Positions 43,447 to 51,768 of a stretch of DNA of 64,000 nucleotides are shown piece by piece. How positions within the stretch are numbered: position 1 is the stretch's first letter; each line of letters starts with the position of its first letter. The notes beneath the pieces are model-generated. The model was given only the letters and a program-made list of their open reading frames with translations. It ran no database searches and had not been told where the DNA came from. This DNA comes from CAIQIA01 sp049317465. Lineage in GTDB: Bacteria > Cyanobacteriota > Cyanobacteriia > PCC-6307 > Cyanobiaceae. Location: the NCBI GenBank assembly GCA_049317465.1, contig JBMOIF010000001.1, positions 1 through 64,000 on the forward strand, read 5' to 3'. The translations under genes were made by a program, and so were the position numbers.

Positions 43447-44413
43447 GCAGCGTCAGGCTGCCCGCACTGCCATCGAGTTCAGCCCTCCTCCCCTGGGGGA
43501 GGGCTTCATTCGGGCGTCCATGCCCCACGGGCAACCGACCCACCACCGGAATCCCCAGGTCGCAGCATCGGTTCTGCAGGACGTCTTCCATCGACAGATC
43601 CCCCGGCAGCACATCACCGTCCGATGTCCAGTCGAACCGCCCGAGGCCGATACCGGCCAGCCGTTGCAGCAGACCCGCCGTGCGCCAATGGGTCAGGAGG
43701 CGATCCACCCTGTAGGGCGCCTCGCCGGTGTCCTCCAGCACCAGGATCGCTCCGTGCAGGTCAGGCAGCCAGGGCGTACCGATCAGATGCGTGGCTACGG
43801 TCAGATTGGTGACCACCAGCGCGCCGCGGGCCCGACCCGGGCTCCAACCCTGACCCTGCAGCGGTGCGACGGCCTCGCCGCTCAGCAATTGACGCACGCG
43901 CTCGCCGCGCCAGCCGTGGATGCCGCCCCCGCCCCCCGCGGCCAGCTGGGCCAGTTGCAGCGCAGAGTTGTCTGAAAACCCCACAATCCAGCGCGGGTCG
44001 GCCCGCAGCTGCAGACCGGCCTCCAGCACCCGCTGGGCCCCCCAGCCGCCGCCGACGCAGACCAGTCCGGAATAGCGACGGTCTGCCCACAGCCGCTGCA
44101 GCAGGTTTGCCCGTTCTTCATCCCGGCCGGCGAAGTAATGCCAGCGGGCGAGCGTCCCTGCCGGGGTGTCGAGACGCCATCCCCAGCGCGCATAGAGGGC
44201 CGGCCAGCCATCGGTGGGGTTGAGTTCTTCGGCGGTCACCCACGTGCCCGGTGCCACCGCCGCCAGCAGATCCCCCGGCCGCAGCGGAGAGGGGGGCGTC
44301 AGACCACGCTCCGTCCAGCCCGGCGCCACGGCTGCCGTTCGACCTTCGCGCCAGCCGAGGCCGGCGGTGGCGAGGGTCAGAGTCTGCAGCAGCCGGCGTC
44401 GGGGCCACCTCAT
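43439..44413 (-). CDS. LD-carboxypeptidase (S66 family)
   Basis: 324 residues. The N-terminus MRWPRRRLLQTLTLATAGLG has twin arginines and a hydrophobic stretch, suggesting Tat export. The nucleophile Ser lies in WIVGFSDNSALQLAQLAAGG, and GHGRPNEALPQGRRAELDG near the end carries the family C-terminal histidine. LdcA-type enzymes remove D-Ala from murein tetrapeptides; MccF-like members act on other amides. ATG 44413 overlaps the purQ stop (ATGA). Confidence 0.8.
   Translation of the reverse strand: MRWPRRRLLQTLTLATAGLGWREGRTAAVAPGWTERGLTPPSPLRPGDLLAAVAPGTWVTAEELNPTDGWPALYARWGWRLDTPAGTLARWHYFAGRDEERANLLQRLWADRRYSGLVCVGGGWGAQRVLEAGLQLRADPRWIVGFSDNSALQLAQLAAGGGGGIHGWRGERVRQLLSGEAVAPLQGQGWSPGRARGALVVTNLTVATHLIGTPWLPDLHGAILVLEDTGEAPYRVDRLLTHWRTAGLLQRLAGIGLGRFDWTSDGDVLPGDLSMEDVLQNRCCDLGIPVVGRLPVGHGRPNEALPQGRRAELDGSAGSLTLLS
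43481..43505 (+). terminator. probable terminator of the peroxiredoxin gene
   Basis: AGCCCTCC (43481-43488) pairs with GGAGGGCT (43498-43505), followed by TCATT. It lies 35 bp after the peroxiredoxin stop but inside the last codons of the convergent LD-carboxypeptidase. The T-run is short, so efficiency is doubtful. Confidence 0.4.
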
Positions 44414-45063
44414 CCGAGCAGGGCCTGCAGCAGCCGGCGTCCATCGTCGCCCCCCAGCCTTGGATCGCAGGCCCGCTCCGGGTGGGGCATCAGCCCCAGC
44501 ACATTTCCTGCGGCGCTGCACACGCCGGCGACAGCCCCCCGCGAGCCGTTCGGATTGGTCTGGTACCGCAGCACCAGCTGACCGGTCTGTTCCAGTTGGG
44601 CATAGGTGGCGTCATCGCACTGCCAGCAGCCTTCTCCATGGGCAATGGGAAACTGCACCCGTTCCCCTGGGGCGTACCCGGCCAGCCATGAGCAGTTCCC
44701 CGGCTGCACGGCCAGATCACAGGGTTCGCAGAGAAAGTGCAGATCGCGGTTGCGGGTGAGAGCCCCCGGGAGCAGTCCCATCTCCGTCAGCACCTGGAAG
44801 CCGTTGCACACACCCAGCACAGGCCCCCCGTCCCGGGCGAAGGCCTCAACCTCCCGCAGCATGGGGGCAAAGCGGGCCAGGGCGCCGCAGCGCAGGTAAT
44901 CGCCGTAGCTGAATCCTCCCGGCAGCACCACGGCCGCCACTCCGCTCAGATCCGTGTCACCGTGCCAGAGGAACCGGGCGGGGATGCCGAGGCATCCCTG
45001 AACAGCCCAGGCCATGTCGCGGTCGCAGTTCGAGCCTGGAAAAACGACGATGCCGACGGTCAT
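44410..45063 (-). CDS. purQ: phosphoribosylformylglycinamidine synthase subunit PurQ
   Basis: A 217-residue class I glutamine amidotransferase. MTVGIVVFPGSNCDRDMAWA and FSYGDYLRCGALARFAPM are PurQ-specific; the nucleophile Cys is in VLGVCNGFQVLTEMG; the His/Glu pair is in MPHPERACDP. It supplies ammonia to PurL in purine synthesis (PurL not in the window). It overlaps purS by 4 bases. Confidence 0.95.
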   Translation of the reverse strand: MTVGIVVFPGSNCDRDMAWAVQGCLGIPARFLWHGDTDLSGVAAVVLPGGFSYGDYLRCGALARFAPMLREVEAFARDGGPVLGVCNGFQVLTEMGLLPGALTRNRDLHFLCEPCDLAVQPGNCSWLAGYAPGERVQFPIAHGEGCWQCDDATYAQLEQTGQLVLRYQTNPNGSRGAVAGVCSAAGNVLGLMPHPERACDPRLGGDDGRRLLQALLG

Positions 45064-45317
45064 GGGGCCTCCTGCAGCTCGCAGGTCCAGGTTTCGGTCA
45101 CCGGATTCGCCAGCAGGCGATCACACAGGTCGGCCAGGGTCCGCTCTGCAGCGTCGCGGTCATCGGCCTCCAGTTCGAGGTCGATGGCTTTGCCGATCCG
45201 CAGGCGGCTGACCCCCACAAGCCCCAATCGACCCGCAGCGGCACGGGTGGCCTCCCCCGCCGGGTCGAGCACCGAGGGGCGCAGCTGCACCCTCACCTGA
45301 GCACGGAAACGGGCCAA
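45060..45317 (-). CDS. purS: phosphoribosylformylglycinamidine synthase subunit PurS
   Basis: 85 residues: VRVQLRPSVLDPAGEATRAA and GVSRLRIGKAIDLELEADDR are the two conserved strands of PurS, and NPVTETWTCEL closes the protein. It bridges PurQ and PurL. The start is TTG 45317, with no better in-frame start upstream. Overlap with purQ indicates a purSQ unit. Confidence 0.92.
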   Translation of the reverse strand: MARFRAQVRVQLRPSVLDPAGEATRAAAGRLGLVGVSRLRIGKAIDLELEADDRDAAERTLADLCDRLLANPVTETWTCELQEAP

Positions 45318-45403
45318 GGCGCGATCACGACTGCTGAAATCTTCGCAGCCACCCTGCCAAATCTCCCGGTGACGACCATGGTGGAAACAGCACCGGTGTC
45401 CCC

Positions 45404-45724
45404 GTGGCCTCCCCCCTGCCCCTGCTGTTGAGTGTCGCCCTGACGGCTCCCATGGTGCAGGCCCAGGATCTGGTGGTCACCACCTCCTGCCGGGTCGCCG
45501 GCGGCCCCTGGCAGACCTGCCGGCTGGCGGTTCAGGATCCCGGCAGCCGCTGGCAGGTGCAGCTGGGTGCACAGACCTGGAGCTTCAGCCATAACGGCAG
45601 CGGTGCGATCCGCGTGCGCCAGGGGCAGGGCGCCTGGACGACGACCACACCACGCTGGGAGAAGGCCGGCGAGGTGCTGTGCTGGGGTCAGCTCTGTGCC
45701 CGCGGACCCCTGCCGCTGGACTGA
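45404..45724 (+). CDS. small secreted protein, unknown function
   Basis: 106 residues with a signal peptide (LPLLLSVALTAPMVQAQ). The mature part has four Cys (TSCRVAGG, QTCRLAV, VLCWGQLCARG) that may form disulfides, and a Trp/Arg-rich beta-like region. No family recognised. GTG 45404 is the first start in the frame. It diverges from purS; its end overlaps cobW by 37 bases. Confidence 0.6.
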   Translation: MASPLPLLLSVALTAPMVQAQDLVVTTSCRVAGGPWQTCRLAVQDPGSRWQVQLGAQTWSFSHNGSGAIRVRQGQGAWTTTTPRWEKAGEVLCWGQLCARGPLPLD

Positions 45725-46758
45725 GCCAGCTGCTGTTCCAACGGCGCCCCGTCGATGCTGCGGCCGATGGCCACGAGACGCAGCTGTCCTGCTGGCAGGC
45801 CATCGGCTTCGAACCAGGTCTCGAGCCGACGTCCCACGGCCTGAACCTGAAGCGGCAGCTCCCGGCCCTCCAGGGGAACCCGGCCCTTGAGCCGCAACCA
45901 GCCGTGGCGCTGGATCGATTCCCGCAGCAGCTGTTCCAGCGGCTGCCGCTGCCAGCTCCCCTCCATGCTGACGCTCAGGGAGGCCAGCTCAGGATGGACG
46001 TGGTCATGGTCGTGGTCATCGAGGGCGAGAGCATCGGCCTCCACGCCCGTGTCGACACCGCCGAGCCCCAGCAGCAGGTCAGGATCCACCACACCCCGGG
46101 CCATCGCCAGGGTCGGCGCCGGGGGCTGTTGCCATTGGCTCAGCTGCTGCTGCAGTTCCTCTTCGACAGCCCGCAGCTGGTCAGAGCTGAGCCGGTCCGC
46201 CCGGCTCACGAGCACCAGATCGGCCACCTCCAGCTGCTCACGGAACACCTCTTCGAGGGCGCGCTGATGATCCAGTTCCGGATCCTGCTGCTGCTGTCGC
46301 TCGATCGCCAGGGGATCACGCACGGGAGAACCGGAGGCGAGAGCCTCGCCGTCGACCACCGTCACCACCCCCTGCACGCGGGTGCGATGGCGGATCGAAG
46401 GCCAGCGGAAGGCCTCGAGCAAGGGTTCAGGCAGCGCCAGACCGCTGGTCTCGATCAGGATTCCGTCGAGGGAGCCGCCCCCGTCGAGCAGCCGCTCCAT
46501 GGTGGGGAGGAAGTCCTCCTGGACGGTGCAGCAGACGCAGCCATTGGGAAGCTCCACCACCGGGCAGCCATCGTCGATGTCGCAGAGCAGGGCGCCGTCG
46601 ATGCCCACTTCGCCGAACTCATTGACGAGCACCGCCAGGCGGCGGCCGCCGTGGCTGAGCAGATGGCGCAGCAGGGTGGTCTTCCCAGAGCCCAGGAAAC
46701 CCGTCACCACCGTCACCGGCAGCCGGGATGGCGTGGGGGGGGGAACGGCGGCGGCCAT
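45688..46758 (-). CDS. CobW/COG0523-family GTPase (metal chaperone type)
   Basis: 356 residues. The P-loop is VVTGFLGSGKTTLLRHLL; the metal-binding CxCC is in LPNGCVCCTVQEDF; the switch is ETSGLALPEPLL. A His/Asp cluster (DDHDHDHVHPE) separates the GTPase from the C-terminal CobW_C domain. Members deliver Zn or Co to target enzymes; context (purQ, upp) gives no clear target, and use in B12 synthesis is possible since cobN and cobU are present. ATG 46758 by homology. Confidence 0.85.
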   Translation of the reverse strand: MAAAVPPPTPSRLPVTVVTGFLGSGKTTLLRHLLSHGGRRLAVLVNEFGEVGIDGALLCDIDDGCPVVELPNGCVCCTVQEDFLPTMERLLDGGGSLDGILIETSGLALPEPLLEAFRWPSIRHRTRVQGVVTVVDGEALASGSPVRDPLAIERQQQQDPELDHQRALEEVFREQLEVADLVLVSRADRLSSDQLRAVEEELQQQLSQWQQPPAPTLAMARGVVDPDLLLGLGGVDTGVEADALALDDHDHDHVHPELASLSVSMEGSWQRQPLEQLLRESIQRHGWLRLKGRVPLEGRELPLQVQAVGRRLETWFEADGLPAGQLRLVAIGRSIDGAPLEQQLAQSSGRGPRAQS

Positions 46759-46783
46759 GGTGCCCGGAACCTGACTCCGGACC

Positions 46784-47299
46784 CTACTGCGGACAGCGCA
46801 GGCTGTCCCGGGTCGCCACTCCGGTGATGGGGTGCACACCACTGGCCCTGGCGCAGAGCGCCCGCTGTTCCTGTTGGTCCAGGACCGCCTCGCTGAAATC
46901 AGCGGTGTCGATCACGGCACCGGCGAAACGCGACTGGAGGAGCATGGCGTTGTCGAGGCGGGCCCCACGCAGATCCGCACCGTCGAACCGGCTGGCGAAA
47001 CCGACCACATCACGCATGTCGGCACCACGGAGATCGGCCTCGTCGAGGCGGCTGCCGTTGAACACCGAACCGCGCAGATCGCTGTCACTGAAGTTGAACC
47101 CGCGCAGGTCGGCCTTCAGGAACTCCTGCTGCTGCAGCTGCCTCCCGTGCATGTCGGGCTGCAGATCCTGCAGGGAACGGCTGCCACGCAGTTCAGGGGC
47201 TGTGATGGCCTGCGCAGCTGGGGCCACGAGCAGACCCACGGCCAGCACCAGCGCTGCCACGAGCGGAATCAGCATCCCCATCGGCTTGGGTGCCGTCAT
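46784..47299 (-). CDS. pentapeptide-repeat protein, probably thylakoid lumen or periplasm
   Basis: 171 residues with a signal peptide (LIPLVAALVLAVGLLVAPAAQA). Tandem A(D/N)Lxx repeats run through LKADLRGFNFSDSDLRGSVF and DEADLRGADMRDV, building a right-handed beta helix. The tail ends with two Cys (RALCARASG, DSLRCPQ). Cyanobacteria have many lumenal proteins like this, of unknown function. ATG 47299; it diverges from upp. Confidence 0.8.
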   Translation of the reverse strand: MTAPKPMGMLIPLVAALVLAVGLLVAPAAQAITAPELRGSRSLQDLQPDMHGRQLQQQEFLKADLRGFNFSDSDLRGSVFNGSRLDEADLRGADMRDVVGFASRFDGADLRGARLDNAMLLQSRFAGAVIDTADFSEAVLDQQEQRALCARASGVHPITGVATRDSLRCPQ

Positions 47300-47358
47300 C
47301 GGTTCCCCGTAGGCTTGCGCGCACAAGCTATGGCAGGGAGCCGACACCCTGCGACACC

Positions 47359-48030
47359 ATGAGCATGTCGCTGCGGGTCGTTGTTCCCCCGCACCCCCTT
47401 GTTGCCCATTGGTTGACGATCCTGAGGGACCGTGACACCCCTTCGCCGCTGTTCGCGACGGCCATGAAGGAGCTGGGGCGCTGGCTCACCTACGAGGCCG
47501 TGCGCGACTGGCTGCCAACCCTGCCGCTGCAGGTGCGCACACCCCTGGCCGAGACCGAAGGGATCGTCATCGATCCGTCGGCGCCGCTGCTGGCGGTCCC
47601 TGTCCTGCGGGCCGGTCTGGGCCTCTGGGCCGGTGCCCAGGAGGTGCTCCCCCACGCACGGGTGGCCCACCTGGGCCTCATCCGCGACGAGCGCACCACC
47701 CAGCCCAGTCGCTATTTCGAACGGCTGCCAACGACCATCGGGCCCCGGGTGGGTGTGCTGGTGTTCGACCCGATGCTGGCGACCGGCGGCAGCCTGCTGC
47801 ACACCCTCGAACTGCTGCGGGACCGGGGCGTCGAAGGCCCGCGGCTGCGGGTGATCACTGCCCTGGCGGCGGCACCTGGGCTGCGGGCCGTCGCAGAACA
47901 GGTCCCTGACCTGGCGATCTACACCGCCTGCATTGACCCGGAACTGGATGACCGCTGCTTCATCGTGCCGGGCCTCGGTGATGCCGGCGATCGTCTCTAC
48001 GGCACGGAATCCGACGACTTCCTAGGCTGA
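47359..48030 (+). CDS. upp: uracil phosphoribosyltransferase
   Basis: 223 residues. VVVPPHPLVAHWLTILRD, LAVPVLRAGLGLWAGAQEVL and the PRPP loop VFDPMLATGGSLLHTLELL are Upp signatures; GDRLYGTESDDFLG is near the expected uracil-binding C-terminus (GDxxDR). It converts uracil and PRPP to UMP. ATG 47359 fits the family. Confidence 0.92.
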   Translation: MSMSLRVVVPPHPLVAHWLTILRDRDTPSPLFATAMKELGRWLTYEAVRDWLPTLPLQVRTPLAETEGIVIDPSAPLLAVPVLRAGLGLWAGAQEVLPHARVAHLGLIRDERTTQPSRYFERLPTTIGPRVGVLVFDPMLATGGSLLHTLELLRDRGVEGPRLRVITALAAAPGLRAVAEQVPDLAIYTACIDPELDDRCFIVPGLGDAGDRLYGTESDDFLG

Positions 48031-48049
48031 ATTCAGTGATTGCAGGCCC

Positions 48050-48331
48050 ATGGCCGACCAGGACAGCCCCTCCGGCACCGTGCTGCTCAGCGCCCTCACC
48101 GGAGCTGCCCTCGGTGCCGCTGGTCTCACCTGGTGGCTGCTCTCCCGGGCCGAGCGCCGCCGGGCTCTCGCAGATCAGGTGCGTCGTCTGACCTCGCCGC
48201 TGATGCCGGGTCAGATCCAGCAGACCGTGGGCGACAGCCTCGAACAGCGGGTGCAGCGGCTGCATGTCGCCATCGATGACGTCCGTCGCCAGTTGGAGGA
48301 CCTCTCCCCGGACGGTGCCGAACGGGGCTGA
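48050..48331 (+). CDS. small membrane-anchored protein, unknown function
   Basis: 93 residues with one N-terminal helix (LLSALTGAALGAAGLTWWLL) and a charged helical remainder ending QRLHVAIDDVRRQLEDLSPD. It resembles small cyanobacterial membrane proteins without known role. ATG 48050, 19 bp after upp and 56 bp before ilvD on the same strand. Confidence 0.6.
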   Translation: MADQDSPSGTVLLSALTGAALGAAGLTWWLLSRAERRRALADQVRRLTSPLMPGQIQQTVGDSLEQRVQRLHVAIDDVRRQLEDLSPDGAERG

Positions 48332-48387
48332 GGGGGCCTGCCCTGCGTTCTGTGAGGATCGGATCACGCTCCAGCCAGCCGGTCGCC

Positions 48388-50070
48388 ATGGCCCAGCTCC
48401 GTTCCCACGTCGTCACCCAGGGGGTCCAGCGCTCCCCGAACCGCGCCATGCTGCGCGCCGTCGGCTTCGGTGATCACGATTTCGATCGGCCGATTGTGGG
48501 AATCGCCAACGGCTTCAGCACCATCACGCCCTGCAACGTGGGTCTCAACGACCTGGCCCTCAGGGCCGAACACGCCCTGAGGGAGGCGGGTGCCATGCCC
48601 CAGATGTTCGGCACGATCACCGTCAGCGACGGCATCTCGATGGGCACCCCCGGGATGCGCTACTCCCTGGTGTCGCGGGAAGTGATCGCCGACAGCATCG
48701 AAACCGCCTGCAACGGCCAGAGCATGGACGGCGTGCTGGCCATCGGCGGCTGTGACAAGAACATGCCCGGCGCCATGTTGGCCATGGTGCGCATGAATAT
48801 CCCGTCGATCTTCGTGTATGGCGGCACGATCAAGCCCGGCCGACTGGGCCACTGCGATCTGACGGTGGTGAGCGCCTTTGAAGCGGTCGGGGCCCTGGCC
48901 GGTGGCCGCATCGATGAGGACGAACTTCTGGCGGTCGAGCGCAACGCCTGTCCGGGTGCCGGCAGCTGCGGTGGCATGTTCACGGCCAACACCATGTCGG
49001 CGGTGATCGAGGCCATGGGCCTGAGTCTGCCGGGCAGCTCCACCATGGCGGCCGAGGACAGCGAGAAGGCCGACAACGCCGCCCGTTCGGGCGAAGTGCT
49101 GGTGCAGGCGATCGAGGCGAACATCCGCCCGCTTGACCTGCTCACCCGCGAGGCCTTTGAGAACGCCATCAGCGTGATCATGGCTGTCGGTGGCTCCACC
49201 AATGCCGTTCTGCATCTGCTGGCGATCGCCCGCAGTGCCGGGGTGCCGCTGAGCATTGACGACTTCGAGACCATCCGCCAGCGGGTCCCGGTGATCTGCG
49301 ATCTCAAACCCAGCGGCCGCTTCGTCACCGTCGATCTGCACCGGGCCGGCGGCATTCCCCAGGTCATGCGGCTGTTGCTCGATGCCGGCCTGCTGCACGG
49401 CGACTGCCGCACCATCGAAGGCCGGAGCCTGCGGGAGGTGCTGGCAGCGGTACCCGCCCAACCCCCCGCCGACCAGGAGGTGATCCGTCCCATCGACCGG
49501 CCCCTCTATGCCCAGGGACACCTGGCCGTGCTCAAGGGCAACCTGGCCCGTGAGGGCAGCGTGGCCAAGATCAGCGGCGTCCGCCATCCGACCCTGACGG
49601 GCCCGGCACGGGTGTTCGAGAGCGAAGAGAGGTGCCTGGACGCGATCCTGGCGGGCCGCATCAATGCCGGCGACGTGATCGTGATCCGCAACGAGGGCCC
49701 TGTGGGCGGTCCTGGGATGCGCGAGATGCTGTCCCCCACAGCGGCCATCATCGGCAAGGGGCTGGGTGACAGCGTGGCGTTGATCACCGATGGCCGGTTT
49801 TCCGGTGGCACCTACGGGATGGTGGTGGGCCACGTGGCGCCCGAAGCGGCCGTGGGGGGCACCATTGCCCTGGTGCAGGAGGGCGACAGCATCACCGTTG
49901 ACGCCGTTCAGCTGCTGCTGCAGCTGAACGTGTCCGATGAGGAGTTGCAGCAGCGGCGCCAGGACTGGGTCCGACCGGCGCCCCGCGAGCGCCGCGGGGT
50001 GCTGGCCAAGTACGCCCGCCTGGTGTCGAGCAGCAGCCAGGGCGCCGTGACCGACGCCTTCTCCGACTGA
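48388..50070 (+). CDS. ilvD: dihydroxy-acid dehydratase
   Basis: A 560-residue IlvD. FeS-cluster cysteines lie in ITPCNVGLN, IGGCDKNMPGAM and CPGAGSCGGMFTANTMS; the C-terminus has TDGRFSGGTYGMVVGHVAPE. It dehydrates dihydroxy-acids to the keto acids of Val and Ile, upstream of the IlvE reaction encoded at 10.7 kb. ATG 48388 chosen over an upstream start because the family begins at MAQLRS-like sequence. Confidence 0.95.
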   Translation: MAQLRSHVVTQGVQRSPNRAMLRAVGFGDHDFDRPIVGIANGFSTITPCNVGLNDLALRAEHALREAGAMPQMFGTITVSDGISMGTPGMRYSLVSREVIADSIETACNGQSMDGVLAIGGCDKNMPGAMLAMVRMNIPSIFVYGGTIKPGRLGHCDLTVVSAFEAVGALAGGRIDEDELLAVERNACPGAGSCGGMFTANTMSAVIEAMGLSLPGSSTMAAEDSEKADNAARSGEVLVQAIEANIRPLDLLTREAFENAISVIMAVGGSTNAVLHLLAIARSAGVPLSIDDFETIRQRVPVICDLKPSGRFVTVDLHRAGGIPQVMRLLLDAGLLHGDCRTIEGRSLREVLAAVPAQPPADQEVIRPIDRPLYAQGHLAVLKGNLAREGSVAKISGVRHPTLTGPARVFESEERCLDAILAGRINAGDVIVIRNEGPVGGPGMREMLSPTAAIIGKGLGDSVALITDGRFSGGTYGMVVGHVAPEAAVGGTIALVQEGDSITVDAVQLLLQLNVSDEELQQRRQDWVRPAPRERRGVLAKYARLVSSSSQGAVTDAFSD

Positions 50071-50091
50071 TGCCTCGGGTCGCTAGGCGGG

Positions 50092-50502
50092 TCAGGAGAT
50101 CACCAGCAGAGCTCGCAGCCGTCGGGCCATGGCCTCCAGGGGCATGGCCCCTGCCGGTGCGTCGCAGCGTTGTCCCTGCTCCCCCTCCATCCAGAGGGCA
50201 TGACGGCCCTGCCAGAGCATCGGAGCCTGCGGATCTGCAGTCCAGCTGATCTGGATGGAGGGATCGGCCGCAGCCCCATAGATCTCCAGATCCAGATCCT
50301 CCGCTTCCAGCCGTTTGCCGCCGGGGTCCCGGCATTCCAGTCGCAGGCACCAACCGTCGGCGGCCTGCTCCTGCAGCACCGCCGCATGCCGCAGACCCGG
50401 TCGGCTCAGGTCGGCTGCGCGGCACACCACAGTCAGCAGATCAGCCGTGGCATCGGGATCGGTGCCTGTGGGAAGCCAGTCCCGCCCCTCGGTCGCGCTC
50501 AT
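50092..50502 (-). CDS. conserved cyanobacterial protein, unknown function
   Basis: 136 residues with alternating strands: DLLTVVCRAADLSRPGLRHA, GWCLRLECRDPGGKRLEAED and PMLWQGRHALWMEGEQGQRC. No signal peptide. No family recognised. It starts inside the CIA30-like stop (ATGA) as the last gene of the gnd-pgl-CIA30 run. Confidence 0.6.
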   Translation of the reverse strand: MSATEGRDWLPTGTDPDATADLLTVVCRAADLSRPGLRHAAVLQEQAADGWCLRLECRDPGGKRLEAEDLDLEIYGAAADPSIQISWTADPQAPMLWQGRHALWMEGEQGQRCDAPAGAMPLEAMARRLRALLVIS

Positions 50503-51083
50503 GGCACGGTACCGAGCCGCCTCAGCAGCAACCGCAGTGGCCCCGGGCGGAAGCCTGGGTTGTCACCGCCATCGTCACCGAAACGGGAGTGCAGCAGCTG
50601 GATCTGGGCAATCCGCGAGGGATCGAACCGCAGGGGCAGGCTCACCGGATTGGCACGCACCGTCGGCCGCAGGCTGCTGAAGGGGATCACCACCTGCGTG
50701 GGACCGTCTGCTTGCGTGTCAAAGTCAGCGACCCAGCGCAGGCCACCCGGAATCACGTCCGCAAGGCGGCCCGGCAGATCAGCCAGGGCGATGGCCAGCT
50801 TGTAGCGACGGCCATCGCCGTCGAGCATTAGCTCAAGTCCGGTGGCCTCGGAGAGGTTGAGGGGGGGCTGCCACCGCGGTGAACGACAGCTCACGAAACC
50901 GCCCCCTTCGGCGACGACCTGGGCTTCCAGCAGCAGTCCCTCGCTGGTGGCGCGGCATCCGCCCTGGCTGCGCCCCCCCATGACCGTGTCATTCAGGGTG
51001 CTCCAACCGCTGAAACCATCACCGCTGGCGATGACCAGGGCCACCAGCTCACTCCACAGCGGCATCGCCGCAGGCATCGGCAT
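50499..51083 (-). CDS. CIA30-family protein (NDUFAF1-like)
   Basis: 194 residues. WSTLNDTVMGGRSQGGCRAT and GGGFVSCRSPRW mark the CIA30 galactose-binding-like fold, and IAQIQLLHSRFGDDGGDNPG closes it. In mitochondria CIA30 assists complex I assembly; the role in cyanobacteria is unknown, though NDH-1 assembly is a fair guess. ATG 51083 overlaps pgl; ATG 51065 is an alternative. Confidence 0.8.
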   Translation of the reverse strand: MPMPAAMPLWSELVALVIASGDGFSGWSTLNDTVMGGRSQGGCRATSEGLLLEAQVVAEGGGFVSCRSPRWQPPLNLSEATGLELMLDGDGRRYKLAIALADLPGRLADVIPGGLRWVADFDTQADGPTQVVIPFSSLRPTVRANPVSLPLRFDPSRIAQIQLLHSRFGDDGGDNPGFRPGPLRLLLRRLGTVP

Positions 51084-51768
51084 CGGCCAGCACCAGCAGC
51101 GCCCCGGAGGGCTGGACCAGACGAGCGGGGGTCCGGGCCGGATCTTCCGTCGGGTCGAGCAGCCTGGCGAGGGCCTGTCGCTTGCTCTCCCCGCTGACCA
51201 GGAAGATGACCTGGCGGGCCGCCGACAGCACCGGTGCCGTCATGGTCAGGCGTGGCAGTCCCTTGCCCTCGCCAACGGTCACCCAGCGATCACGGACCTG
51301 GGTGGCCGCTGTGCCGGGGAACAGGGATGCCGTGTGGCCGTCATCCCCCAGCCCGAGGAGCACGAGATCGAGCTGGGGCGGGCGGCCGGGGCAGAGCTGT
51401 TCGAGGGTCTGGCCATAGGCGGCCACTCCGTCCTCGACGGAGTCGAGATCGGTGGGCACCGGATGGAACGCCGCATGACGGCCAGGCTCTGCCGCCATGA
51501 GGCTGCGGCGCACCATCAGGGCGTTGCTCTGGGGATCATCCGCCGGCACCCAGCGTTCATCGCCGAGCAACAGGTCGACACGATCCCAGGGCAGATGCTG
51601 TTGCCCCAGGAGCGTGTAGGCCTGCTCGGGTGTGGAACCTCCGGCAAGGGCGATCTGCACCCGATCCCGTTCCGCGAGGGTGAGATCAATGCACTGGGCC
51701 ACCAGCTCAGCAGCCCGCTGGGCCAGCGACTGGCGATCCGCCAGCCTGATCAGGCGGGCAGCGCTCAT
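51049..51768 (-). CDS. pgl: 6-phosphogluconolactonase
   Basis: 239 residues. RVQIALAGGSTPEQAYTLLG, LLGDERWVPADDPQSN and LVLLGLGDDGHTASLFPGT are the DevB/Pgl signatures. It hydrolyses 6-phosphogluconolactone in the oxidative pentose phosphate pathway, the step before Gnd. ATG 51768 overlaps the gnd stop (ATGA). Confidence 0.93.
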   Translation of the reverse strand: MSAARLIRLADRQSLAQRAAELVAQCIDLTLAERDRVQIALAGGSTPEQAYTLLGQQHLPWDRVDLLLGDERWVPADDPQSNALMVRRSLMAAEPGRHAAFHPVPTDLDSVEDGVAAYGQTLEQLCPGRPPQLDLVLLGLGDDGHTASLFPGTAATQVRDRWVTVGEGKGLPRLTMTAPVLSAARQVIFLVSGESKRQALARLLDPTEDPARTPARLVQPSGALLVLADADACGDAAVE

